From: Planctomycetota bacterium
GTDB lineage: Bacteria; Planctomycetota; UBA1135; GCA-002686595
Direction of reading: 5' to 3'
Length of the DNA stretch: 64,000 nt
NCBI GenBank assembly: GCA_947484275.1
Contig: CANKOY010000013.1
Span: 1 to 64,000, forward strand
The position numbers were made by a program, and so were the translations under genes. The notes below the pieces were generated by a model. The model did not search any database. It saw nothing but the letters and a program-made list of their open reading frames with translations, and had not been told where the DNA came from. Positions 27,235-34,963 of the stretch are shown here, piece by piece. How positions within the stretch are numbered: the first letter of the stretch is position 1; the number at the start of each line of letters is the position of its first letter.

Positions 27235-28626
27235 CTAGGGGTGCGGTCCCTTGTAGCCAATCCGCTGGGCCGCGAGGCCTAGGACCTCGTCGGCGACCCG
27301 TGCGCAGGCTCCCGGGGGCCCCAGGCGCAGGGCGGCTTCCGCGAGGCCAGCTCTGCATTGCTCGCGCCAGGCCGAATCCCCGTACGCGCGCCCCAGGGCA
27401 GAGCGGACTTCGATCAGCGGGCCCTCGCCCGCGAAGCAATACTCGGGCACCACCTCGCGGCCCGCCAAGAGGTTGATCGATGCGAACCAGGGCGGTGTCA
27501 GGAGGTTCGCGTACATCCACGGTCCACCCGCACCCGAGACTCGGTAGACGACCACGGTCGGCAGCATTTGGTGCAGCAGGTCCAGTAGCACGGTGCCGGA
27601 GACGGAAAGTGCAGCGCGCGAGCCGTGCAGGCTTCCGTGAAAGTCGCCGGTCTCAACTACGGCCCACTGGCTCGCGCCCGCGGCTGCGATGTGCGCTTCG
27701 AGGTGCGCGCGCAGTTCCTCGCGGCCATGGGGCAACACGACCTCCAAATCGGGGTACTCCACCCGCAGTTCCGCCGCGCGCGCGAGCATCCACGGCAAGT
27801 TGATGTCGATCACCTTGCGCCGACTGCCAGGCAGCAATGCGAGGCGGCGCGAATTTTCATCCGTGGGGCCGGGGAGTGTCTGTGCCAGTGCATCCTGCAG
27901 TGGATGGCCCACGTGCACCGTGGGCACGCCGCGGCGTGCGAACCAAGCTTGCTCGAAGGGCAGGATCGTCAACACGCGATCCACAGCGCTCCGGTAGCTT
28001 CCCACGCGCCAGGGCGCCCAGCCCCAGTGCTGCGGGGCGACGAAATGCACCACCCCTACGCCGGCGCGGCGCGCGATGCGGCCCAGGGGCACGTGAAGTG
28101 CGGGGGAGTCGATCATCAGGCAAACGTCAGGCCGCTCGCGGCGCAAATGTCCGGCGACGCGCACCAGGAGGCGCAGGTAGAACGGCAGCGATCCGAGCAC
28201 GGCCGAGAAGCCCATGGCAGCCCTTCGCACCGGGTCGTCGACCGTCTGAACGCCGGCTCGGCGCAGTCGTTCGCCACCAAGGCCAGTGACCACCGGTTCC
28301 CCCAGCCCGAGTTCCACGCAGCGCGACCGCAGCGCTGCCAGGGCGTTCAATGCGTGCGTTTCCCCGGAGGGTTCGGCGCAGGAGATGAACACGCGCGGCG
28401 CTCGTCCAAGGCGCTGCATGGGACCCGGTGCGGGCGCCGCTGTGGGATCGCCGGGGGCGCTGATCAAGTCGCCGAGCAACTCCTTCCTCAACGCCTCGCG
28501 GCGGTACAGATATCCCGCGAGCCGAATGGGGAACAGCGCCACGCTTCCCAGGGCACGCAGGAACTCCAGGCCCACGGACAGCACCGCGGGCGGCCCCTTC
28601 GGGGCGCGGGCATTGGCCTCGGGCAT
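27235..28626 (-). CDS. lpxB: Lipid-A-disaccharide synthase
   Basis: 463 residues from MPEANARAPK. An N-terminal extension of about 75 residues includes one hydrophobic stretch (ALGSVALFPIRLAGYLY). The glycosyltransferase-B core is clear: ISCAEPSGETHA, VTGLGGERL, PDVCLMIDSPALHVPLGR, HFVAPQHWGWAPWR, HVGHPLQDAL, LLPGSRRKVID and SVSGTVLLDLL. The enzyme joins UDP-diacylglucosamine and lipid X to make the lipid A disaccharide at the inner face of the inner membrane, so the organism makes lipopolysaccharide. An extended -10 box ends 7 bases before the ATG; the gene heads an operon with the sigma, anti-sigma and ybjQ-like genes. Confidence 0.95.
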   Translation of the reverse strand: MPEANARAPKGPPAVLSVGLEFLRALGSVALFPIRLAGYLYRREALRKELLGDLISAPGDPTAAPAPGPMQRLGRAPRVFISCAEPSGETHALNALAALRSRCVELGLGEPVVTGLGGERLRRAGVQTVDDPVRRAAMGFSAVLGSLPFYLRLLVRVAGHLRRERPDVCLMIDSPALHVPLGRIARRAGVGVVHFVAPQHWGWAPWRVGSYRSAVDRVLTILPFEQAWFARRGVPTVHVGHPLQDALAQTLPGPTDENSRRLALLPGSRRKVIDINLPWMLARAAELRVEYPDLEVVLPHGREELRAHLEAHIAAAGASQWAVVETGDFHGSLHGSRAALSVSGTVLLDLLHQMLPTVVVYRVSGAGGPWMYANLLTPPWFASINLLAGREVVPEYCFAGEGPLIEVRSALGRAYGDSAWREQCRAGLAEAALRLGPPGACARVADEVLGLAAQRIGYKGPHP

Positions 28627-28633
28627 GCGCAGG

Positions 28634-28642
28634 AGACTAGCA
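28634..28642 (-). promoter_or_regulatory. Extended -10 box (TGC-TAGTCT) 7 bases before the lpxB ATG
   Basis: On the minus strand TGCTAGTCT, then CCTGCGC, then ATG. This predicts a leaderless lpxB-sigma operon transcript. It also supports the downstream start for lpxB over the longer open frame. Confidence 0.5.
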
Positions 28643-28721
28643 GCCCCAGTCCAGGGTTCTAGTACGACTTGCACTTGGCCGCTGGATCGCTTGGCGCGCG
28701 GGCCAGTTCGAGCGCACACTG

Positions 28722-29414
28722 ATGTCCTTGCAGTGGTTGGTCTTCATCGTCGGCGCGATCGTGCTCTCCAGCGTCCTGCGCCACGTTCCCGGTCTCGGCG
28801 GGCTGTTTCGCGGCCTGTGGGGCTTTTGGATCTCTGTGCTGCTGCTTTCGGCAGCGACTACCTGGCTCTCGAAGAAGTGGGTCGAGCACCTGCGCGTGCG
28901 GCGGAGCCGGCTGGAATTCGCGCGCGTGGACAATCCCCACAACCAGGGCAAGCTCGGCACGGTGCTCCTGCAGCAGGGACGCCCGCGCGAGGCCGTGCGC
29001 GCCCTAGAGCTCGCGGTTGCAGGGGACAGCGCCAGCGCGGAATGGCATTACAGGCTGGGCAGCGCCCTGCGCAGGACCGGCGAACCCGCGCGCGCCGTCC
29101 AGGAACTCGAGGCGGCGCTGCAGATCGCGCCGGCCCACGCCTGGGGCGACGTGGGGATCGAACTCGCCTTGGCGCGCCAGGCCATCGGCGATGACGCGGG
29201 TGCTCTCGAGGCGTTGCGCCTTCGCGAGCGAGAGCACGGCGAGAGTGTTCGCGGCGCTTATTTGCGGGGCACGTTCTTGCGCCGTATTGGCAAGCGCGAT
29301 GAGGCGCGCGCAGCCTTCAAGGAAGTCTCCGAAATCGCGCGCCTCAGTCCGCGGTTCTCCCGGCGCGGCACCTTGAAGTGGCGCGCTCTCTCGATGCTCG
29401 CGGGCCTGCGCTGA
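28722..29414 (+). CDS. Membrane-anchored TPR protein
   Basis: 230 residues. Two hydrophobic segments (about 3-22 and 29-50) anchor the protein; a basic stretch follows, then tetratricopeptide repeats at about residues 72-205 (NQGKLGTVLLQQGRPREAV, AEWHYRLGSALRRTGEPARAV, GAYLRGTFLRRIGKRDEARAAF). TPR proteins bind partner proteins; nothing more specific can be inferred. It is divergent from lpxB (95 bp between starts) and convergent with the NTF2-like gene (12 bp). Confidence 0.83.
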   Translation: MSLQWLVFIVGAIVLSSVLRHVPGLGGLFRGLWGFWISVLLLSAATTWLSKKWVEHLRVRRSRLEFARVDNPHNQGKLGTVLLQQGRPREAVRALELAVAGDSASAEWHYRLGSALRRTGEPARAVQELEAALQIAPAHAWGDVGIELALARQAIGDDAGALEALRLREREHGESVRGAYLRGTFLRRIGKRDEARAAFKEVSEIARLSPRFSRRGTLKWRALSMLAGLR

Positions 29415-29426
29415 GGCTTCTGCTTC

Positions 29427-29849
29427 TCAGGTCGGAAAGAACCGCCGCGCGATCGGCGACGCGTGGTGCAGCAGCAGTTTCCAGCCGTCGCTGCGGCGCA
29501 CGAATAGATTCGTTGCCACGGCCTCCGAGATGGGCTCGGCCTCCGCGTTGGGACGAATGCGTTCGATCGCACTCGCCCAGGCGAAGTCGCCGACAATCTC
29601 AATCGTCAGGTCCTCGAGTTCGAAGCGAATCGCCTGAGTGGCCTTGAAGATCGCGGCCCAGGATCCGTGCACGCGCTCGCGGCCCACCAGGCGTTCACTG
29701 GCGGGATGCACGCATTGGATCGAATCGTCGTCGAGCCAGACCGCGCGCATGGCCTCGTAGTCCAGACGCTCGAAGGCGCGGTAGAACTCACGATTGGCAC
29801 GGGCGGCGTCCTTGGCATCGTTGTAGCGCGCGTCCTCCATGGCCACCAT
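29427..29849 (-). CDS. SnoaL/NTF2-like small protein
   Basis: 140 residues from ATG 29849, which has GGAG 4 bases upstream; ATG 29840 is also possible. The sequence has the cone-shaped NTF2-like pattern: a long first helix with NREFYRAFERLDYEAMRAVW, then DDDSIQCVHPASERLVGRERV and beta strands ending in SDGWKLLLHHAS. The family includes isomerases, ketosteroid-type enzymes and non-enzymatic binding proteins; the Asp/His positions seen here are common but not diagnostic. It is divergent from the peroxidase gene. Confidence 0.85.
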   Translation of the reverse strand: MVAMEDARYNDAKDAARANREFYRAFERLDYEAMRAVWLDDDSIQCVHPASERLVGRERVHGSWAAIFKATQAIRFELEDLTIEIVGDFAWASAIERIRPNAEAEPISEAVATNLFVRRSDGWKLLLHHASPIARRFFPT

Positions 29850-29903
29850 CTCACTCCGGAGAGCCCCGAGGCGCGACCTCGGCGGGTCGGATTCCGTCTC
29901 AGA

Positions 29904-29912
29904 TGCTAGGCT
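29904..29912 (+). promoter_or_regulatory. Extended -10 box (TGC-TAGGCT) 8 bases before the peroxidase ATG
   Basis: TGCTAGGCT, then CGGCGCCC, then ATG at 29921. Identical in its nine bases to the S9 peptidase box. No -35 box is apparent. It favours the start at 29921 over the upstream open frame. Confidence 0.5.
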
Positions 29913-29920
29913 CGGCGCCC

Positions 29921-30922
29921 ATGAGTAGCAGATCACTCCTGTGGATGGCCCTGGGGGCGCTGGGTCTGGCGCAGATCCAGGAGCGCGCGCCGCTTCCGCG
30001 GGATTCGCTGCCGCCAACGCTCTCTGCAGAGTTGCCGAGGGGCCTCGAGGGCAGCGCCCCAAATGCGAGCGAGGCGGAGGTCGCCCTCGGTCGAAAACTG
30101 TTCTTCGATCCGGTGCTGTCGAAGGACGGAAGTGTCTCTTGCGCGTCTTGCCACGAGCCCGAGCGCGGTTTCGCGGGTCGCGAGCGCTTTTCTCTCGGCG
30201 TCGGCGGCCAGCGCACGCTGCGCAATTCGCCCACGTTGCTCAACCGCGGTGTGGGCGTGCGCCACATGTGGGACGGACGCGCGAGTTCACTCGATGAGCA
30301 GGCGTTGATTCCGATCAGCGATCCCCGCGAGATGGCCTCCAGTGTCGAGGCCGCGCTCGAACGCCTCAATGCCAACCCCGAGTACCGCGCGGCGTTCCAA
30401 TCCACCTTCGACGGCCCGCCCGACGCTCCGCGTTTGGGCCGTTCGATCGCGGCCTTCGTCGGACGTTTGTACCTGGCGGACAGTCCCGTGGATCGCTTCA
30501 GGATCGACAACGAGTTCGGGGCCCTGACGCCCGAGGAGCGCTCGGGCCTGTGGTTCTTCGAGAGTCGCGGACAGTGTTGGCGTTGCCACTCTGGCCCAAA
30601 TTTTTCCGACGAGTTGTTCCACAACACCGGCGTCGGCGCGGCCCAGGGTGTGCCGGAAGAAGGCCGGCGCGCGATCACCGGCGCGGACGGCGACCGGGGT
30701 CGTTTCAAAACGCCGACGCTGAGGGGGCTGTCGTTCACGGCGCCCTACATGCACGACGGCGGGCTCGCGACTCTCGATGACGTCGTGAAGTTCTATCGCG
30801 AAGGCGGGAGCAAGAACGCAGGCCTAGCGCCCGAATTGGCGCCCCTGGACATGAGCGACGACGACGCGCGCAATTTGGTGCGTTTCCTCGAAGCGCTCTC
30901 GCGCCGTGCAACTGCGCGCTGA
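29921..30922 (+). CDS. Di-haem cytochrome c peroxidase / MauG-like protein
   Basis: 333 residues with an N-terminal signal (MSSRSLLWMALGALGLAQ). Two c-type haem sites are present: CASCH at residues 74-78 and CWRCH at about 218-222. Flanking motifs LGRKLFFDPVLSKDGS, RNSPTLLNRG, MWDGRASSLDEQA and the C-terminal KTPTLRGLSFTAPYMHDGGLATL fit bacterial cytochrome c peroxidases. The enzyme would act in the periplasm, reducing hydrogen peroxide with electrons from a small cytochrome or, as in MauG, oxidising a protein. No partner gene is adjacent. It converges on the ABC permease gene. Confidence 0.95.
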   Translation: MSSRSLLWMALGALGLAQIQERAPLPRDSLPPTLSAELPRGLEGSAPNASEAEVALGRKLFFDPVLSKDGSVSCASCHEPERGFAGRERFSLGVGGQRTLRNSPTLLNRGVGVRHMWDGRASSLDEQALIPISDPREMASSVEAALERLNANPEYRAAFQSTFDGPPDAPRLGRSIAAFVGRLYLADSPVDRFRIDNEFGALTPEERSGLWFFESRGQCWRCHSGPNFSDELFHNTGVGAAQGVPEEGRRAITGADGDRGRFKTPTLRGLSFTAPYMHDGGLATLDDVVKFYREGGSKNAGLAPELAPLDMSDDDARNLVRFLEALSRRATAR

Positions 30923-30942
30923 GCCCGAAGCAGGTTGCCGTC

Positions 30943-31704
30943 CTACGGCACGCGACGTTCGAAAGCGAACAGCGAGGCACCCACAAAAACCACGCTGACC
31001 AAGAGCAGGGGCAGGACAACCGCGAGGTCGAGCCGTTCGCTCGTGCAGATCGCGATGAATCGCGGGATGTCGGCCAAGCGGAAGATCGAGAGGTGCGTCA
31101 ATTTCTCGATCAAGTAGGTTGCGAACTCGAAAATCGTGAACATCAGCATCCCAAAGCCGATGCCCAGGGGATTCGATCCGATCGTCGAGAAGAAAAAAGT
31201 CGCGCTGTAGAACGCGAGCAGCAGACTCGACTGGTGCGCCGCGCACAGCAGCATCGGCTTGAGCGCGATTTCCTCGTCAACGAAGGTGACCAACCACGGG
31301 ACCGTGGCCGAGGTCAAGAACACGGGCAACACCACGCACAGGGCGCCGCTAGCCCAGCGCTCCAAAAGTAAGCGCTTGCGCGAAACCGGGCGCGCAAGCC
31401 ACAGTTCCATGGTGCCGCGGTGGGCCTCCCCGGCCACGGCTCCGGCGGCGAATAGAACCGCAGCGGCCGTGCCCAACGTGTTGCACGCCTTGAAAAACTG
31501 CTGGCCGCAGACATATCCGGCTGCGCCCGCCTGCCCGAATTGATCGAGCATCTCGCGCGCGGCCTTGAACGGCATCAGGCCGCGCAGGGATTCGATGTTG
31601 TCGCGGAAGTTGGGCCAGAACAGCACGGCGGGTACGAGCAGCGCCTCGAGCACAATCGCGAATGCGAGCGTGCGCAGCAGCATTGAGCGCACGCCGTAGT
31701 TCAT
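30943..31704 (-). CDS. ABC-2-type transporter permease
   Basis: 253 residues from MNYGVRSMLLRTL. Six hydrophobic segments are visible (about 10-30, 65-90, 105-125, 140-160, 165-190 and 225-248), with the conserved GTMELWLARPVSRKRLLLERW coupling helix typical of ABC-2 permeases. The start codon overlaps the ATPase stop (ATGA), so the two form one transcript and one transporter; the direction is probably export. The substrate cannot be told. Confidence 0.88.
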   Translation of the reverse strand: MNYGVRSMLLRTLAFAIVLEALLVPAVLFWPNFRDNIESLRGLMPFKAAREMLDQFGQAGAAGYVCGQQFFKACNTLGTAAAVLFAAGAVAGEAHRGTMELWLARPVSRKRLLLERWASGALCVVLPVFLTSATVPWLVTFVDEEIALKPMLLCAAHQSSLLLAFYSATFFFSTIGSNPLGIGFGMLMFTIFEFATYLIEKLTHLSIFRLADIPRFIAICTSERLDLAVVLPLLLVSVVFVGASLFAFERRVP

Positions 31705-32657
31705 CAGACCGCCTCCACGCCATACACGTCGCGGTACAGCTCGCCCAAGGAGAGTTGGCCGTACTCGATTCCCTCCGGCCTTGGGAGGCGCGGGCATGCG
31801 CTGGCGGCGCCGAGCAGCGGGCGCGGATCGTCCGTCGCCAGCTCGATCACCACGCGACGTCCGCGAACTACCGCGCCTTTGGCTCCAAGGGCGAGCAATT
31901 CTGCACAGATCGCAGCGGCGCGAGCGGGCTCCCCGAGCGCCGAGCCGAAATCAAGACGCAGGATGCGCGCGGCGCGCGCGCGCACACTGGATGAGTCCTC
32001 GCTCTTCACGAGGCGTCCGTTGTGCATGAACAACATCCGCGATGAGCAGCGATCGATCTCACCCAAATGGTGCGACGACAACAGGATCGTCGAGCCCTGG
32101 GCGGCATCGCGCTCCACCAGATCGAGGATCATGCCGCGTTTGGAGGGGTCGAGACCTTCGCTGGGCTCGTCGAGGATTCGAATGGGCACGCGCGGGGCCA
32201 TGGCCGCGCAGAACAGCAGTTGGCGCTTCATCCCATGGCTGTAGGCGCGCACGCGGGCCCTGAGCGGCAGCGCCATGTCCTGGGCCATTTTCACTGCGCG
32301 AGCGATGGAATCGGGCTCGCGCCCGCGCAACAGCCACGCCAAGTGTTCCTCGCCGCGCATCTCCTTGTAGAGGTTGAGCTCGCCGGGGGCGAAGGTACAG
32401 CGCTTGCGCACTTGCGTCCCGTCGCCGATAAGTTCGACGCCGTCGAGCGTGGCGACTCCAGTGTCCGGTCGCACGAGTCCCACCAAGCTCCGCATCAGCG
32501 TGCTCTTGCCGCTTCCGTTGGGCCCCAGGAGCGCCGTCACGCCTCCGGGCCCGATCTCGAAGCTGGTGGGGTGCAGCGCCACCGTGCTGCCGAAGCGGCG
32601 ACTCAGGTCGCGCACGCGGATCGTGCCCGCGGCTGAATTCGAGACCCCTTGGCTCAT
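31704..32657 (-). CDS. ABC transporter ATP-binding protein
   Basis: 317 residues from MSQGVSNSAAG. Walker A is GPNGSGKST at about residues 45-53, the signature is a degenerate YSHGMKRQ, Walker B plus D-loop is RILDEPSEGLD, and the H-loop is SSHHLGE. About 90 residues follow the nucleotide-binding domain, as in drug- or polysaccharide-type exporters. It precedes and overlaps the permease gene. The first 12 codons of the longer open frame (to 32693) lack any initiation signal. Confidence 0.93.
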   Translation of the reverse strand: MSQGVSNSAAGTIRVRDLSRRFGSTVALHPTSFEIGPGGVTALLGPNGSGKSTLMRSLVGLVRPDTGVATLDGVELIGDGTQVRKRCTFAPGELNLYKEMRGEEHLAWLLRGREPDSIARAVKMAQDMALPLRARVRAYSHGMKRQLLFCAAMAPRVPIRILDEPSEGLDPSKRGMILDLVERDAAQGSTILLSSHHLGEIDRCSSRMLFMHNGRLVKSEDSSSVRARAARILRLDFGSALGEPARAAAICAELLALGAKGAVVRGRRVVIELATDDPRPLLGAASACPRLPRPEGIEYGQLSLGELYRDVYGVEAV

Positions 32658-32744
32658 TTGAGCCTGGGAGCATCCAGGGTCCGAGGGGAACAATCAAGCG
32701 CGACGCGCGCGAGAACGTGCCGTGGACCGCGACCCGGCGACAAT

Positions 32745-32753
32745 TGCTAAGCT
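32745..32753 (+). promoter_or_regulatory. Extended -10 box (TGC-TAAGCT) upstream of the ferritin-like gene
   Basis: TGCTAAGCT matches the recurring pattern but lies 48 bases before the ATG, so this transcript would carry a leader of about 40 bases. No -35 box was recognised. Confidence 0.35.
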
Positions 32754-32801
32754 GCGCTGCGAACGCCCCAAAGACACCTTCGAACTTCCAGAGACTTGAC
32801 C

Positions 32802-33344
32802 ATGGCCAAGGAATTCATCAGCGACATCAAGAAAATCCGGGCCCGCGCTCGCAAGCACATCGAAGATGGCGCCGTGACCGCAGGTTACCGCGCCGACGTC
32901 AAGACCGTCGTCAAGCTGCTCAACGAGGCCCTTGCGACGGAACTGGTGTGCGTTCTGCGCTACCGTCGTCACCATTTCATGGCCGCGGGGCTCAGCGCCC
33001 AGACGGTGGCCGAAGAGTTTCTGCTGCACGCGAACGAGGAACAAGCCCACGCCGATCTGCTGGCGGGTCGCATCGTGCAATTGGGCGGCGCGCCGAACTT
33101 CTCGCCGGAGGGCCTCAGCGCGCGGAGCCACGCCGAGTACGTCGAGGGCGAGAACTTGATCGAGATGATCCGCGAGGATCTCGTGGCCGAGCGCATCGCG
33201 ATCGACAGCTATGGCGAGATGATCCGCTACCTTGGCTCGGACGATCCCACCACGCGCCGAATGCTGGAGGGCATCCTCGCCATGGAGGAGGAACACGCCG
33301 ACGATTTGGTCTCCCTGCTGGAAAAACAGACCTCGGCGCGCTGA
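32802..33344 (+). CDS. Ferritin-like (bacterioferritin-type) di-iron protein
   Basis: 180 residues forming a four-helix bundle. The di-iron ligands can be placed: Glu in ATELVCVLRYRRHHF (first helix), E and H in EEFLLHANEEQAHADLL (second), Glu in EDLVAERIAIDSY (third) and E with H in MEEEHADDLVS (fourth). This is a complete ferroxidase-type site, so iron oxidation and storage or a di-iron redox role is expected in the cytoplasm. Length is slightly above bacterioferritin (about 158) because of an N-terminal basic helix. The next gene follows after 23 bp. Confidence 0.88.
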   Translation: MAKEFISDIKKIRARARKHIEDGAVTAGYRADVKTVVKLLNEALATELVCVLRYRRHHFMAAGLSAQTVAEEFLLHANEEQAHADLLAGRIVQLGGAPNFSPEGLSARSHAEYVEGENLIEMIREDLVAERIAIDSYGEMIRYLGSDDPTTRRMLEGILAMEEEHADDLVSLLEKQTSAR

Positions 33345-33367
33345 GCTTCGCGCGCGGCCCTCGCCCC

Positions 33368-34177
33368 GTGAACTTCACAGTCCTTCGGGAACTCAAGCGC
33401 GACGTATTCGGTCGCGTTGAATTGGTGCGGCTGGACCGCGAGGGTCCGGACACCTTGGCGCCTGCGCCGCTGGCGATTCGGCGCGTGGCCTGCGGCAGCC
33501 GGCTCCCTGGATCGAGTTTGTTGGCCCGCATCCTGCTCGGGCGAGAGGCGCGTGCCCTGGTGAGACTTCACGGGCTCGCGGGTGTGCCCCGCACGCTTCA
33601 GGGGACCAGATCCGAGCTCATCCGCAGCTACCAAGCAGGCGTGCCCCTGTCGGAGACCGACGAGCTTGCGCTCGATTTCTTCGAGCGCCTGGCAGAGTTG
33701 GTAGGGGAGGTGCACGCGCTCGGCGTTTGCCACAACGATCTGCACAAGGAGCAGAACGTGATTGTCGGCGTCGATGGACGTCCGTGCCTAGTGGACTTCC
33801 AGCTGGCCAGTGTGCACGACAGAGACTCCCGTGCCCGCCGCGTGCGGCGCCGCGAGGATTTGCGCCATGTCGAAAAGCACCGCCGCCGCTACCTGCGCGA
33901 TGGCCGAGGACCTGAAGGCGTCGCGTTCGATCGCCGGGCACTGCCCCCTATGGTGCGCTCGCCCGGCGCGCGCTTCTGGCGTCGAGTGATCAAGCCGATC
34001 TATGTCTTCGTCACACGCAGCTTGCTGCGCACGCGCGACGGTGAGATCCGGCGTCGATCCGATGGCGCTTGGCCACGCTGGACTGAGGCTCTGGGGCGCG
34101 CAGGTGGCGAGGAACGGCCGCGTCAAATGCCAACGTCGGCTGATCGAGGCAGGGTGAGCGACGGATCAGGGAGCTAG
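33368..34177 (+). CDS. Protein-kinase-fold protein related to RIO/Kdo kinases
   Basis: 269 residues from GTG 33368. The catalytic loop HNDLHKEQNVIV and the metal motif DFQLASV (replacing DFG) correspond to the eukaryotic-like kinase fold in the version used by RIO and by lipopolysaccharide Kdo/heptose kinases. The N-lobe is short and the glycine-rich loop not obvious. A basic region RRVRRREDLRHVEKHRRRY follows. Phosphorylation of a sugar in lipopolysaccharide or of a protein are both possible; lpxB elsewhere in the window shows lipid A exists. The start has no ribosome-binding site and is uncertain. The TAG stop is formed by the first bases of the inverted-repeat element. Confidence 0.72.
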   Translation: MNFTVLRELKRDVFGRVELVRLDREGPDTLAPAPLAIRRVACGSRLPGSSLLARILLGREARALVRLHGLAGVPRTLQGTRSELIRSYQAGVPLSETDELALDFFERLAELVGEVHALGVCHNDLHKEQNVIVGVDGRPCLVDFQLASVHDRDSRARRVRRREDLRHVEKHRRRYLRDGRGPEGVAFDRRALPPMVRSPGARFWRRVIKPIYVFVTRSLLRTRDGEIRRRSDGAWPRWTEALGRAGGEERPRQMPTSADRGRVSDGSGS

Positions 34178-34256
34178 CAGTCCGTTGAAAAAGGCCCGTA
34201 GCGAGACAGGGCGTGTTTCGGCGCCGCGCTACGGGCCTTTTTCAACGCGCTGCTAG
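34174..34256. repeat. Near-perfect inverted repeat, 30-bp arms, between convergent genes
   Basis: The left arm 34174-34203 begins CTAGCAG and includes CGTTGAAAAAGGCCCGTAGC; the right arm 34227-34256 is its reverse complement at 28 of 30 positions. The 23-base loop contains GTTTCGGCGCC. The T-run in the right arm and A-run in the left arm make it a plausible bidirectional terminator for the kinase-like gene and the convergent lipoprotein gene. A decayed relative lies at 152-207, so it is a dispersed element, possibly a small non-autonomous mobile element. Confidence 0.8.
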
Positions 34257-34288
34257 AAGGTCGCGGATTCGCGACGAGCGCACGCGCC

Positions 34289-34963
34289 TCAGAGGATGTC
34301 CTCGCGGTAGACCCATTTGCGCTTTTTCGTGTTGTCGCGCTTGGTCGTCACCAACCGCCACAGTTCCGTGGGGCCCACGACCGCCAGGTAGCTCTCGGAC
34401 TTGCCCGTCGCGGAGGTCAGCTCCAATCGCCCCGAAATCAGGCCCACCAGGCGCTTGAGGCGCGGGTTGTTTGCATCGACGACGAACACTCCGGCGCCCA
34501 CCAGCTCAGGGTGGCCGTCGAAGCGCGCGATCCACGGCAGTAGGAAACCCTCCACGCGCGGATCGGAGATAACGCGAACCGATTCCTCCCAGCTCTCACT
34601 GCCGTTGCGTCCGAGCACGCTCACTTCGCTACCCACCGCGGGAGTGTCGAAAGAGATCGGAACGCTCGGCAGGCGGATTTCAGTCTCGGCTGTGAAGACA
34701 CCACCGCCCAGGGGCTCCACAACGGCGACTTCTGTGCTCGCACCATCGCCGAACCATGCTGTGATCTCGACCTCGCCCGAACGCGCGGTGCGGCCGAGGA
34801 ACACGACTCCATCGTTGGTGGCGACGCCAAGTTCGCGGCCGGACTCCGAGCTCACCACGAGCATGGGGTCGGCCAGGAAGCGCGTGCCGAGGCACGAGGA
34901 GCACAGGAGGAGCAGCAGGCTGGCCGACAGGAACGGACTAATTCGTTTCAACGTACTTTGCAT
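34289..34963 (-). CDS. Small lipoprotein encoded in the DUF1570 peptidase operon
   Basis: 224 residues. The N-terminus MQSTLKRISPFLSASLLLLL leads to a lipobox-like CSSC, so lipidation is expected. The body is beta-rich with no recognised family; the middle part alternates short strands (GVVFLGRTARSGEVEITAWF). The ATG lies 26 bases inside the end of the upstream peptidase gene and has GGGAA 5 bases before it, which indicates translational coupling. It ends before the inverted-repeat element. Its job is probably tied to the two secreted peptidases upstream; that is inference from position. Confidence 0.75.
   Translation of the reverse strand: MQSTLKRISPFLSASLLLLLCSSCLGTRFLADPMLVVSSESGRELGVATNDGVVFLGRTARSGEVEITAWFGDGASTEVAVVEPLGGGVFTAETEIRLPSVPISFDTPAVGSEVSVLGRNGSESWEESVRVISDPRVEGFLLPWIARFDGHPELVGAGVFVVDANNPRLKRLVGLISGRLELTSATGKSESYLAVVGPTELWRLVTTKRDNTKKRKWVYREDIL

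Noticed and set aside
32717-33367. Open 5' extension of the kinase-like gene
   Set aside because: It covers the ferritin-like gene in another frame; ferritin ligands are intact in the correct frame.
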